The notes below the pieces were generated by a model, which saw only the letters and a list, made by a program, of their open reading frames with translations, did no database searches and was not told the DNA's origin. Shown here in pieces: positions 31,688-41,869 of a DNA stretch of 64,000 nt (the first letter of the stretch is position 1; each line of letters starts with the position of its first letter). The translations under genes and the position numbers were made by a program. Source of the DNA: Alteromonas sp. M12 (GTDB lineage Bacteria; Pseudomonadota; Gammaproteobacteria; Enterobacterales; Alteromonadaceae); assembly GCF_037478005.1 (NCBI RefSeq), contig NZ_CP144164.1, positions 4,278,001 to 4,342,000 on the forward strand. Reading direction: 5' to 3'.

Positions 31688-32116
31688 TTAAACCGCAAAC
31701 AATTGTTGTAAATCATTAAACGCCTTAAATTCTAAAGCATTGCCGCTAGGATCAAGAAAGAACATTGTAGCTTGTTCGCCAACTTGTCCGGCAAATCTCA
31801 CGTATGGCTGAATAACGAAATCGGTATTGTGTTGTTGCATTCGCTCAGCTAATGCGTGCCAATCTTGCATACTCAACACCACGCCAAAGTGCGGTACAGG
31901 AACGGATTTATTATCCACTTCATTGGGTTTGGCTGCTGAGGGCATATTTTCAACCAAATGTGTAACCAACTGATGTCCAAAAAAATTCCAATCTATCCAT
32001 TGTTCGCTTTGCCGTCCTTTCGAGCAACCAATGACCTCCCCATAAAAACGCTCAGCTTGTTGCAAATCGTCGACCGGAATAGCTAAATGAAAGGGACGGA
32101 TATCACTGTCGTTCAT
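31688..32116 (-). CDS. VOC superfamily (glyoxalase-like) protein
   Basis: This 142-residue protein has the paired beta-alpha-beta-beta-beta units of the vicinal oxygen chelate fold. HLAIPVDDLQQAERFYGEVIG starts the first unit, and a His (VPHFGVVLS) and Glu (FFLDPSGNALEFKAF) are likely metal ligands in the second. It shares a base with the aldehyde dehydrogenase stop, so the two are one operon. The substrate is unknown. Confidence 0.85.
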   Translation of the reverse strand: MNDSDIRPFHLAIPVDDLQQAERFYGEVIGCSKGRQSEQWIDWNFFGHQLVTHLVENMPSAAKPNEVDNKSVPVPHFGVVLSMQDWHALAERMQQHNTDFVIQPYVRFAGQVGEQATMFFLDPSGNALEFKAFNDLQQLFAV

Positions 32117-33531
32117 TATAAAATCCTTTTCAAAATTGATAATTTGAATTTACTAAAAGGTGGGTAACGCAAACTAACATCAAATTTAAAACTACGCTCC
32201 ATCACCGTTTTCAAATGGCTTAAACGGTCAAAGCCAGATTGACCATGATAACTTCCCATCCCACTATTACCGACACCGCCAAAAGGTAGGTCAGGATTGG
32301 TCATAAACATAAATCCATCGTTAACACAGACATTGCCAGCTGACGTCTGATGCAACACTTTTTGCGCATAATCATCGTTGTTTGTGTACACGTACAAAGC
32401 CAGAGGTTTAGATCGCTCGTTAACAAAAGGAATCGCTTGGTCAATTGAATCTAATGTGACTATAGGTAAGATTGGTCCAAATATTTCTTGTTGCATTAGC
32501 TCACTGTCTAACGGCGGATTAAGAACCAAAGTCGGCTCGAAGTAACCCGTTTGAATGTTTTGCTTGCCACCAAAAACCACATTTTGACCTTCTAAATAAT
32601 TAGCTAAACGCTGAAAATGTCGTTGGTTGATAATTTTGCCATAATCTTTACTCGTTTCAGCTGCCGCCCCATAAAACGCCGTTATTTTTCTCTCAATCGC
32701 CACCAACAATTGGTCTGCTATGCTCTTATCAACCAGAACATAGTCAGGTGCCACGCAGGTTTGCCCGGCATTCATCCATTTACTCCAAACTATTCTCGCC
32801 GCAGTAACGTCAATATTCGCCGAATTATCGACAATGCAGGGACTTTTCCCTCCCAGTTCGAGTGTGACTGGCGTGAGGTGTTTAGCCGCAGCTGACATTA
32901 CTATTTTCCCTACCGCTTCACCGCCGGTATAAAAAATGTGGTCAAATCGTTGGGCTAATAATTCTGTGGTTTCATCAACAGCCCCTTCCACCACCGCAAA
33001 GGCATTATTATCAAGGTATTCAGGAATGAGTTCAGCTAAGAGTTTAGACATGTTAGCGGCTAACTCTGAAGGTTTTAGAACGGCACAATTACCCGCTGCT
33101 ATCGCTGCCACCAAAGGTGCAAGAAGCAATTGAAAGGGATAATTCCAAGCACCAATGATTAAAATAGTTCCAAGGGGTTCAGGCAAGATATAACTTTTCC
33201 CCGGTTGCGCCCCCAGTGGAGTAGATTTCTTTCGGGGTTTCATCCATTTTTTTAAGTGCTTAAGAGTATGTTGAATATCTCCTAGCACAAAGCCTAATTC
33301 AGATATCCATGCTTCTGTTTTACATTTCCCCAAATCTTGTTCTAGGGCTGCAAGTAAAACATCCTGTTTCTCATGGATTAATAACTCCAGTTGCTTGAGC
33401 TGCTCTACTCGCCACTGATACTCTTTACTGTAGCCACTGGCAAACACTTCACGTATTCCCAACACTAAGTCCTGAATATCGCTAGATTGCGCAGGTTTTC
33501 CAGTATCTTGACTGGCAGTATTCATAAGCAC
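32116..33531 (-). CDS. Aldehyde dehydrogenase, class 3 / coniferyl aldehyde type
   Basis: This 471-residue NAD(P)-dependent dehydrogenase belongs to the ALDH3 branch. The general-base Glu is in TLELGGKSPCIVD (about residue 217), the nucleophile Cys in NAGQTCVAPDYVL (about 251) and the cofactor loop in FYTGGEAVGK. GNSGMGSYHGQSGFDRLSH marks the fatty-aldehyde/coniferyl-aldehyde group. It likely oxidises long-chain or aromatic aldehydes. It precedes and overlaps the VOC gene by one base. Confidence 0.88.
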   Translation of the reverse strand: MLMNTASQDTGKPAQSSDIQDLVLGIREVFASGYSKEYQWRVEQLKQLELLIHEKQDVLLAALEQDLGKCKTEAWISELGFVLGDIQHTLKHLKKWMKPRKKSTPLGAQPGKSYILPEPLGTILIIGAWNYPFQLLLAPLVAAIAAGNCAVLKPSELAANMSKLLAELIPEYLDNNAFAVVEGAVDETTELLAQRFDHIFYTGGEAVGKIVMSAAAKHLTPVTLELGGKSPCIVDNSANIDVTAARIVWSKWMNAGQTCVAPDYVLVDKSIADQLLVAIERKITAFYGAAAETSKDYGKIINQRHFQRLANYLEGQNVVFGGKQNIQTGYFEPTLVLNPPLDSELMQQEIFGPILPIVTLDSIDQAIPFVNERSKPLALYVYTNNDDYAQKVLHQTSAGNVCVNDGFMFMTNPDLPFGGVGNSGMGSYHGQSGFDRLSHLKTVMERSFKFDVSLRYPPFSKFKLSILKRIL

Positions 33532-33620
33532 CTCATAAAATTTTCAAGTATCTATAATTACACATATAGCTATAACCGAATTATGCAATGGTTATGATGA
33601 ATTATTGTTAATAATTGCGC

Positions 33621-33652
33621 CATAAAAAAAGCCGCTTAAAAGCGGCTTTATG
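33621..33652 (-). terminator. purA terminator
   Basis: AAAGCCGCT-TAAA-AGCGGCTTT, read on the minus strand, ends in seven T bases shortly after the purA stop. Confidence 0.88.
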
Positions 33653-33669
33653 ATAGCGAACAACAAGGT

Positions 33670-34989
<1,320 letters not shown>

Positions 34990-35135
34990 TTAGGCGTGGA
35001 TTCTACCAAAATTTGTGTTGATAAATCATCCGTTTTTTCAATTTCTCTGGGGTTTATTGCTAACTTATCGTAATTTTTCAGTAAAAAGATGTTTGCAGCG
35101 TCTAAAAACAACAAATTTACACACTTTTCGCCATT

Positions 35136-35333
35136 TTATTTTTCAAGTAGGAAGAACAGGCTGACTACACCTATAGTCACCATCACACCACCAATAGTGC
35201 GAAGTTGTTCATTTGGTTGAGTGGCAATTTGATAGATATAACTTTTCCAACGTTTAGGAAACAACATAGGTCCAATACCCTCTATCACGAGGACTAGCGA
35301 AAAAGCGATAAGTATAGTGTTGCCCAAAGTCAC
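35136..35333 (-). CDS. yjeT: DUF2065 (YjeT) membrane protein
   Basis: This 65-residue protein has two membrane helices (about residues 4-24 and 45-63) and the short basic loop FPKRWKSYI, typical of YjeT/DUF2065 between hflC and purA. It precedes purA by 167 bases. hflK and hflC are not upstream here; a response regulator is. The function of the family is not known. Confidence 0.85.
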   Translation of the reverse strand: MTLGNTILIAFSLVLVIEGIGPMLFPKRWKSYIYQIATQPNEQLRTIGGVMVTIGVVSLFFLLEK

Positions 35334-35502
35334 TTCCCTATGAATTAGTTAATCTTTAAGAATTGACATTGCGCTGATAAAAAAGGGTCAAAGGTAAACA
35401 GTGTCAATAATTTGCGACACCTAGTATGCCTTATATTGACTAAAATTAAACGACGTAATCATATTAAATTGGAATTAAAAATCATTTACTTATATTTATA
35501 AA

Positions 35503-36240
35503 TCAATTGTTTGTCGCATATTTATGGACACCTTCAGGGTTAAATTTGTAACCAACGCCCCAGACAGTTTGCACAATTTGTGGGGAAGTGGCATCTCCTT
35601 CAATCTTAGCTCTAAGACGGTTTATATGGGAATTCACTGTGTGCTCATAACCACTGTGATGGTATCCCCAAACTGACTCAAGTAACTGACTGCGACTAAA
35701 AACTTGATTTGGGTGACTGGCCAAATGAAAAAGTAACTCAAATTCCGTGGCGGTGAGATCCAGGGCTGCATTATCAAACAGTACTAAGTGATTTTTTTGA
35801 TTAATCACCAAACTACCTATGGTCAATGGTTTATCAGTTTCAGGTTCGATGTTACGACCGGCATCAGCTAGCAGTGCGACTTTTCTGAGCTGCGAACGGA
35901 CCCTTGCTTGTAATTCCCTAACGCTGAAAGGTTTTGTCATGTAGTCATCGGCACCTAGCTCCAACCCTAATACACGATCAGTTTCTGAGTTTTTTGCCGT
36001 TAACATGATAATCGCTTGTTGAGGTTTCTTATCTCTGACCTGACGACAAATATCCAATCCACTTATCTGTGGCAGCATGACATCTAAAATCATTAACGAA
36101 TAATCATCGTTAAGTGCACACTCTAAGGCAGCTTTACCATTATCAATATGCGTAGTTTCAATGCCTAATTCGGATAAATTAAGTCGAATCAAATTTGCAA
36201 TATCGTTATCGTCTTCTACCAAGAGCACATTATCTGTCAT
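35503..36240 (-). CDS. OmpR/PhoB family response regulator, orphan
   Basis: This 245-residue two-component regulator has a receiver domain with an acidic pocket (VEDDND), phospho-acceptor Asp53 in LMILDVMLP and Lys in YMTKPFS. A winged-helix DNA-binding domain follows (LDLTATEFELLFHLASHPNQ, then HTVNSHINRLRAKIE and VWGVGYKF). No histidine kinase gene is next to it. It lies directly downstream of two spondin-domain genes, across a hairpin. Those genes could be targets; that is inference. Confidence 0.92.
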   Translation of the reverse strand: MTDNVLLVEDDNDIANLIRLNLSELGIETTHIDNGKAALECALNDDYSLMILDVMLPQISGLDICRQVRDKKPQQAIIMLTAKNSETDRVLGLELGADDYMTKPFSVRELQARVRSQLRKVALLADAGRNIEPETDKPLTIGSLVINQKNHLVLFDNAALDLTATEFELLFHLASHPNQVFSRSQLLESVWGYHHSGYEHTVNSHINRLRAKIEGDATSPQIVQTVWGVGYKFNPEGVHKYATNN

Positions 36241-36263
36241 TTTACACTACCTAAAAAATACAA

Positions 36264-36316
36264 AGTTAACTCTAGCATCTTGCAATTTACTAGAGCTCGA
36301 TTGACTAGAGTTAACT
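36264..36316 (-). repeat. 12 bp inverted repeat with hairpin before the response regulator
   Basis: AGTTAACTCTAG (36264-36275) and CTAGAGTTAACT (36305-36316) are exact complements 29 bases apart. On the minus strand the hairpin is followed by a T-rich run. It may be a terminator or attenuator between the spondin genes and the regulator. Confidence 0.5.
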
Positions 36317-36329
36317 GAGTGTAGCCCTA

Positions 36330-37043
36330 TTATTCGATTCGAGTCACACTAATACTGATTACAGGGTTGTCGAATTTATGTTGAGAATCCAACACCGATG
36401 TGGCTAAGTTATCAGCTGAAGTAACCACTCCAGGATGCATTGCTACGTAATCAACATCGTCGCGCGCATCTTCAAAACCGACACCACCATCAGCAGGTCC
36501 AGGAATAGTCCCAGCAGCTTCAGAATTACCTTCAGTGCCCGCGTCATATGCAGCCATTGCGCCTTTCCAAGTATCTCCAACAGCTAATTGAGATAAATCC
36601 CAAGCATTAAGACCGGTAAAAGCATCATTTGTATTCACTAACATTGTCGCAACGGTTAGTTTAGCATCGGTGACGTCCTCTATAGTCACTTCAAAGGTTT
36701 CGCTAACACCAGGACCTACAGGTGCATCACCAGAGGCAGAAGCTAAAACCATGGGTAAACCAAGCAGGCTTGAGTTGTCGCCAGATTCAGCCATAGTTTC
36801 TAACTCAACTGACGCAGAATCACCAATCATCCAAAGGTTATCATCTGAATGCAGTATTACAGCAATCGGTGATAGTGGCTGTCCATTGGTTAGATTAGTT
36901 ACCGTAATTTGATAAGTCACATCCACGGCCACAGGCGGTAATGGGGTTTCAGGATCATCGTCATCATTACAGGCAACTAAACCAAGAGTAATAGAGGCAA
37001 GAATAGCCAAACGTAGCGGCTTGTTTTTAAATAATTGCAACAT
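36330..37043 (-). CDS. Spondin-domain lipoprotein
   Basis: This 237-residue lipoprotein has a lipobox (LVAC, about residues 22-25) and then an acidic stretch (NDDDDPETP). It has a spondin N-like domain: YQITVTNLTNGQPLSPIAVI, MIGDSASVELETMAESGD, FTGLNAWDL and YDAGTEGNSE. The family, known from animal extracellular matrix proteins, also occurs in marine bacteria with unknown role. It follows the first spondin gene by nine bases, so the two form an operon and probably arose by duplication. Confidence 0.82.
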   Translation of the reverse strand: MLQLFKNKPLRLAILASITLGLVACNDDDDPETPLPPVAVDVTYQITVTNLTNGQPLSPIAVILHSDDNLWMIGDSASVELETMAESGDNSSLLGLPMVLASASGDAPVGPGVSETFEVTIEDVTDAKLTVATMLVNTNDAFTGLNAWDLSQLAVGDTWKGAMAAYDAGTEGNSEAAGTIPGPADGGVGFEDARDDVDYVAMHPGVVTSADNLATSVLDSQHKFDNPVISISVTRIE

Positions 37044-37052
37044 AACAGCCTC

Positions 37053-37736
37053 CTAGTTTACGGTTACTGTAACTTTGGCAACCGGGTTTAACCAACGATG
37101 AATGCTATTCACTATATCGCTTGTACCACCATCCGTTTCTGCATCCCCGATATTACCTCGGTGAACGTGAACGGTACTGTTCGACTCTTCACTCGTCACT
37201 CCAGAACCATTGCTGCCTAATAGCGGGTCAAGTGGAGGAGGCACAGGCATACTAGTACGCAATTCGTCATTTGCTTCTGTACCAGCATCATAAGCATTTA
37301 AGTAGAAAGTATAGGTTCCAGCTTCGCTAGGAATAGGCCAATTATCGAGTCCAACAAACCCATCATTGGATGGCAAAATCATTCCGGTAATAGATAATAC
37401 TGTATTGGAATCATCAGTAGTAAGAGCTGTGCTTATAGATAATGATGGGGCGAGTAAACCACCAGCGGGGTCGGCTACCATATTGGCATTAACCGAAGTC
37501 CCGATACTCATTAGCCCGTCTAAACTTCCCATCTCAGCCATAGCTTCAATTTCAGCAGAAGCAGTTTCACCTAATTCAAACAGACTAGCTTCAGGCGTAT
37601 GCGCAGCTACTAGTAAAGGAGTGAAATAGATACCTTGGGTAAGATTTTGGATTTCAACGGTAAGGTCAGCAGACCATGCAGGTTGCATAGCAACGGTCAG
37701 TAGGCTAGCGGTAAGCATTTTAGTACTTGTTTTCAT
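37053..37736 (-). CDS. Spondin-domain secreted protein
   Basis: This 227-residue secreted protein starts at ATG 37736 after GAGGA; a longer ORF start at 37826 is not supported. The signal peptide ends AWSA. The spondin domain shows LTVEIQNLTQGIYFTPLLVA, FELGETASAEIEAMAEMG, GFVGLDNWPIP and YDAGTEANDE, closely parallel to the next gene. The C-terminus has HVHRGNIGD. It lacks the lipobox of its neighbour, so one copy is probably soluble and the other membrane-attached. Confidence 0.82.
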   Translation of the reverse strand: MKTSTKMLTASLLTVAMQPAWSADLTVEIQNLTQGIYFTPLLVAAHTPEASLFELGETASAEIEAMAEMGSLDGLMSIGTSVNANMVADPAGGLLAPSLSISTALTTDDSNTVLSITGMILPSNDGFVGLDNWPIPSEAGTYTFYLNAYDAGTEANDELRTSMPVPPPLDPLLGSNGSGVTSEESNSTVHVHRGNIGDAETDGGTSDIVNSIHRWLNPVAKVTVTVN

Positions 37737-37884
37737 AAATTTTCCTCGACAATAAGTTAGTTGACGAGAAGAACTCTGGACGGAAATTATCCCGAAAGTA
37801 TCACGAAAGAATGACGAAACCTTCAAATCATCATCAAATGCGAGAAATTTCCAGTGAATTACGGTTTTTTACAAATAGCAGTTT

Positions 37885-40212
37885 TTATTCAAACCAGTTA
37901 GTTGGTTTATTTTGCAAACACCACTCAATCATATCTTCAACCGCTATCGGCCTACAAACATGGTAGCCCTGCACCCAATCACAGCCCCACTTTCTTAATA
38001 ATTTAAGGGTTTCTTGGTTTTCGACTCCCTCGGCAATAACACCTAAGTTAAAGTTATGCGCCAATTCCAATATCGTTTGTACAATTTGTTGATCACTGCT
38101 TTGATCTGCCAAGTTTAAAACAAAGCTCTTATCAATTTTGAGTTCCGAAACCGGCAATTGTTTCAAATAGGCCAGTGAAGAATAACCAGTACCAAAATCG
38201 TCGATCGCTAATGAAAACCCGACTTCTCTGAATTTATTTAATTCTATTACTGCTTTTTGTGGATCGGCGACCAAATCACTTTCTGTGATTTCAAATGACA
38301 ATTGGCTTGCTGCCACTTTATAGTGTTTTAAATGACGCTCGACAGCACCAAGTAAATTTGGATTAAGGATATCTTTAGCAGACAAATTAATGGCAATACA
38401 AATATCCAGCCCACTCTCAGACACCCGCTTTGCATCCATTATCGCCGTGCGAATCACGTAGTCGGTTACCTGTCCAATAAGGCCTGCTTGTTCTGCAATA
38501 CCAATGAATTCATCGGGCGGCACAAATCCTAACGACTTGCTGTTCCAGCGAATCAATGCTTCGGCGTGGGTTACCTGACCTGTTTTTAAGTCTAATTTTG
38601 GTTGGTAAACCATGTTTAACTCAGATTTAGCCGACACCAGTGCATATTTTAGTTCTGATATTATGGCTAATCGTCGGGTATAACGTTTTTCAAAATCGTC
38701 TTGGTACTTAACGAGTAAGCTAGGAGATATACGCGCTTCATCCAATGAAATATTTAATCGTTTAAACACACTTTCGGTATCGTCACAGTTTTCGGGACAA
38801 CACAACATGCCCATTGCCAATTTAATATTCATCACAACTTCATCAATTATGATCGGCAATTCGATTTCTTTTTGGATATCTTTTAGTTTTTCCAGTGACA
38901 AAGGAGTTTCAGGGATCCACAAAAACTCCCCACCATTTAATCTCGCACTTTCGCCACCGAGTTGTTTAAAACGACTGGCAATGGTCTGTAGACAGTCGTC
39001 GCCACTTTGATAACCGAAAATATCGTTAACACCTCTAAAACCTATAATGTTGGCTCCAATAACTTGAAACTGTTGATTGGTCGCAAACTTTTTAGCTATC
39101 ACATCTCTGATCTGGTACCTATTTTGTAAATCTGTCAGCAAGTCATGGCTGGCTTGATAACTGATTTGTTTTTGCCGTTCATGAATATTAGCTTGCATAG
39201 TTTGAAAGGAAGACGCCAACTCATCAATTTCAACGGTGTTAGCCTTTATATCAATGGGCTGTTCATAATTTCCGGCCGCGATTTTGTGTGCCACGAAAGA
39301 CAACTGCCCCAAAGGCTTGGATAATTTTCGTGCCACCAGCGCACCAAGTATTAAAGCTAAAAGCACACTTAACAATGCAATAACGCTTACTTTGATTTGC
39401 AATTGATTGAATTCGCCAAACAATCGTTCAGAATCTTCTGACATCATGGCCCATATCTGACCGTTTTCTCGTTCCTTCAGCAAAAATGACTTAGATATGA
39501 TTTGATGCTCTGGCATAAAAGACAATTTAAACCAAGAAATATCCTGGTTTTCAAACATTACACTAGCGTCAACAGCTTCTTTAGCTAAGGTGGAGGTGAC
39601 AAACACTTGTTGTTGGTCACGATAGACTTTGATGGTGGCATCTAACTGGGTAATACTTTTCATCAAATCCAGTACACTTCTATCTATTTCAAAGCCCACC
39701 AGAGCGACAGCTGGTGCCCCAGGAACTCTTACCCGCAATAGTATTGCTTGATATAATTTGTCATTTATCAGCAAAATTTCGCTAGCACCACCTTCATAAA
39801 CAGCTTGTTCTATAAATTGCGGAAAAGGAAATTCATTGCCTACAATTAAACGCCCAGAGGTACTGTTGGTAACAGTGCCGTCAAGAGATATCAGGGCCAT
39901 TAAATCTGCTGAAATACGCTTTGTATGATTACTCAGAACACTATCAATGGTTGGACTATCTTGACTACCTATAGCAGTTTTGAATCCATAATCAGACGTG
40001 AGTACCTCAGCTGAACTAATCAACAGGTCCTCTCTGGCATCAAGTACTTGGGTAAATACTGATTCGGCGACTTTAAGATTATTTGCTAATTGCAACTTCG
40101 CTTGGTCAATCGTTGATATCCAAACGTTGGTCAGAATGGCGATCGCACACAGCAACACCAACCCACTTGATAACCTAAAAATATGTTGTTTTAACGATTT
40201 AACCGACATCAA
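37885..40212 (-). CDS. Membrane GGDEF/EAL protein, probable c-di-GMP phosphodiesterase
   Basis: This 775-residue protein has two membrane helices flanking a periplasmic sensor region (about residues 35-270), a HAMP-like linker, a GGDEF domain and an EAL domain. The GGDEF site is degenerate (NGGEF in ARLNGGEFLW), so cyclase activity is unlikely. The EAL domain keeps its key residues: EALIRW, AINLSAKD, EITES, IDDFGTGYSS, LKIDKSF, AEGVEN and QGYHVCRP. It should hydrolyse cyclic di-GMP in response to an external signal. It lies 168 bases downstream of the rimK operon on the same strand. Confidence 0.9.
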   Translation of the reverse strand: MMSVKSLKQHIFRLSSGLVLLCAIAILTNVWISTIDQAKLQLANNLKVAESVFTQVLDAREDLLISSAEVLTSDYGFKTAIGSQDSPTIDSVLSNHTKRISADLMALISLDGTVTNSTSGRLIVGNEFPFPQFIEQAVYEGGASEILLINDKLYQAILLRVRVPGAPAVALVGFEIDRSVLDLMKSITQLDATIKVYRDQQQVFVTSTLAKEAVDASVMFENQDISWFKLSFMPEHQIISKSFLLKERENGQIWAMMSEDSERLFGEFNQLQIKVSVIALLSVLLALILGALVARKLSKPLGQLSFVAHKIAAGNYEQPIDIKANTVEIDELASSFQTMQANIHERQKQISYQASHDLLTDLQNRYQIRDVIAKKFATNQQFQVIGANIIGFRGVNDIFGYQSGDDCLQTIASRFKQLGGESARLNGGEFLWIPETPLSLEKLKDIQKEIELPIIIDEVVMNIKLAMGMLCCPENCDDTESVFKRLNISLDEARISPSLLVKYQDDFEKRYTRRLAIISELKYALVSAKSELNMVYQPKLDLKTGQVTHAEALIRWNSKSLGFVPPDEFIGIAEQAGLIGQVTDYVIRTAIMDAKRVSESGLDICIAINLSAKDILNPNLLGAVERHLKHYKVAASQLSFEITESDLVADPQKAVIELNKFREVGFSLAIDDFGTGYSSLAYLKQLPVSELKIDKSFVLNLADQSSDQQIVQTILELAHNFNLGVIAEGVENQETLKLLRKWGCDWVQGYHVCRPIAVEDMIEWCLQNKPTNWFE

Positions 40213-40380
40213 ATAACCACTTTTCCAAAGTTTCCAGCGCCAAATATACGCGAGGCTCCCTCGGTTTACTTAATAAATAAATAGCAACAATAGTGTTTTC
40301 AGCACTAACAACAATTTCCAAAACCATTCCTGCAGTGCATCATAGCGCAAAACTGAACGCCAACTGACGGGCAGTTTGCA

Positions 40381-40824
40381 TTACGGATTAGTTCCAAGCA
40401 AATACTCTTCCCCAGGATTTACCACTAATCGCCCACTCATAGCTTCTCGGCCTAGCAACATCAAATAGGTCATCTCCGAACGGTCAGTAAGGCTAAGATG
40501 AATTTTCCAAGACGCACCGGCTATTTCTAAAAGCGTTTCAATTAAGTAACGACGTTCTCGTGTTGCAGTAGAGCTTTTTACTTTACGCACAGCCTCCACT
40601 TTGGCTTCCCGCCTAACAATTTCATTTACATCGTGTATGTCTGGATGAATGTTAAAACTCACCCAGGTTTCACCGTCTTTTTCAAACTCTTCAATATCAT
40701 CAACATGCAAAGAAGAGGTTGTCGCGCCGGTATCCACTCGAATATTTAAATTCTGAATAGCTAATTCAGGTAAGTTACAAAGCTCTAAAGCACCAATTAC
40801 TGGCATATTTTGGTATGTCTGCAT
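40381..40824 (-). CDS. RimB-like retropepsin-type putative zinc protease
   Basis: This 147-residue protein of the PF05618 type is called ATP-dependent zinc protease in databases but is built like a retropepsin. RVDTGATTSSLH (about residues 29-40) is the aspartic-protease-like motif, and LLGREAMSGRLVVNP is the second family mark. It is the last gene of a rimK-aspartoacylase-protease run, starting 16 bases after the stop before it. In Pseudomonas a related protease (RimB) is linked to RimK. Same role here is inference. Confidence 0.8.
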   Translation of the reverse strand: MQTYQNMPVIGALELCNLPELAIQNLNIRVDTGATTSSLHVDDIEEFEKDGETWVSFNIHPDIHDVNEIVRREAKVEAVRKVKSSTATRERRYLIETLLEIAGASWKIHLSLTDRSEMTYLMLLGREAMSGRLVVNPGEEYLLGTNP

Positions 40825-40840
40825 ATTTTAACGTTCCCGT

Positions 40841-41869
40841 TTAATAAACCATTGGGGCTTCATTCAATACTAAGTTGTCTTGTAGCAATTCAACATTTTC
40901 AGCGACTGTATCCGGCTTTTTAAAATAGGCAACGTGATACATGGCTTCACCTTCTTGGGCCAATGGAATATTTTGCTTACCGATAACAATGCCTTCAGCT
41001 GGGCACAGTAGCGTGCCTAATTCATTGCCAAAGGGATCGGCAATTCTGGCTAAAGGGTCGCCCTTTTCTACATGATCACCAAGCTGCGCAATGTGCTGTA
41101 CAAAGCCACTTTCATGGGCTCTTACCCAGCCACTTTGACGAGCTATAAAAGGCTCAATATCATGTTCTTTTTTCGAGCTACTTTTATTCAACATGCCGAT
41201 GTCGCGCATTATATTGATAATACCTTTGACGCCCGCACGAATAGAAAATTCATCGTATCTAAGTGCCTGACCAGCTTCGTATAATACCACTTTTACACCT
41301 AAGTCAGCGGCAGCTTGACGCAATGAGCCATCGCGGATATCAGCATTGAGCATGACTGGTAAACCAAATGCCTTACACATATTTAGCGTGTCTTCATCAT
41401 CCAAATTAGCGCGAACTTGGGGTAAATTACTGCGATGGATTGCCCCTGTGTGCAAGTCTATCCCGACATCGCACTTTGCCACTACTTCTTTCAAAAAAGT
41501 GTGCGCGATTCGGCCGGCCAGAGAGCCTTTTTTGCTACCGGGGAAACTACGGTTCAAGTCACGTCTATCGGGTAAATAACGGCTTTGATTCAAAACGCCA
41601 TAAACATTCACCATAGGCACAGCAATTAAGGTGCCGCGTAAATTTTTTATTGAGCGATTGCGAATCAAGCGACCAACAATTTCAATCCCATTTAATTCGT
41701 CACCATGAATTGCGGCACTGACGAAAATAGTTGGTCCCGGTCGCCTTCCTCTTTGCACATATACGGGAATAGACATATTGGTATCGGTATAAAGAGGTGG
41801 CATTTCAATATGTACGTGCTTTTTCTCACCCGGTAGAATTTCAACGCCACCTATAATGAGTTGCTCCAT
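40841..41869 (-). CDS. Succinylglutamate desuccinylase/aspartoacylase family protein
   Basis: This 342-residue zinc carboxypeptidase-like hydrolase has AAIHGDELNGIEI (His and Glu zinc ligands, about residue 53) and CDVGIDLHTG (second His). The C-terminal part includes a biotinyl-like barrel region (GDHVEKGDPLARIADPFG). Its start shares a base with the rimK stop (TAATG). It could remove amino acids added by RimK, such as C-terminal glutamates; that is inference from gene order. Confidence 0.85.
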   Translation of the reverse strand: MEQLIIGGVEILPGEKKHVHIEMPPLYTDTNMSIPVYVQRGRRPGPTIFVSAAIHGDELNGIEIVGRLIRNRSIKNLRGTLIAVPMVNVYGVLNQSRYLPDRRDLNRSFPGSKKGSLAGRIAHTFLKEVVAKCDVGIDLHTGAIHRSNLPQVRANLDDEDTLNMCKAFGLPVMLNADIRDGSLRQAAADLGVKVVLYEAGQALRYDEFSIRAGVKGIINIMRDIGMLNKSSSKKEHDIEPFIARQSGWVRAHESGFVQHIAQLGDHVEKGDPLARIADPFGNELGTLLCPAEGIVIGKQNIPLAQEGEAMYHVAYFKKPDTVAENVELLQDNLVLNEAPMVY

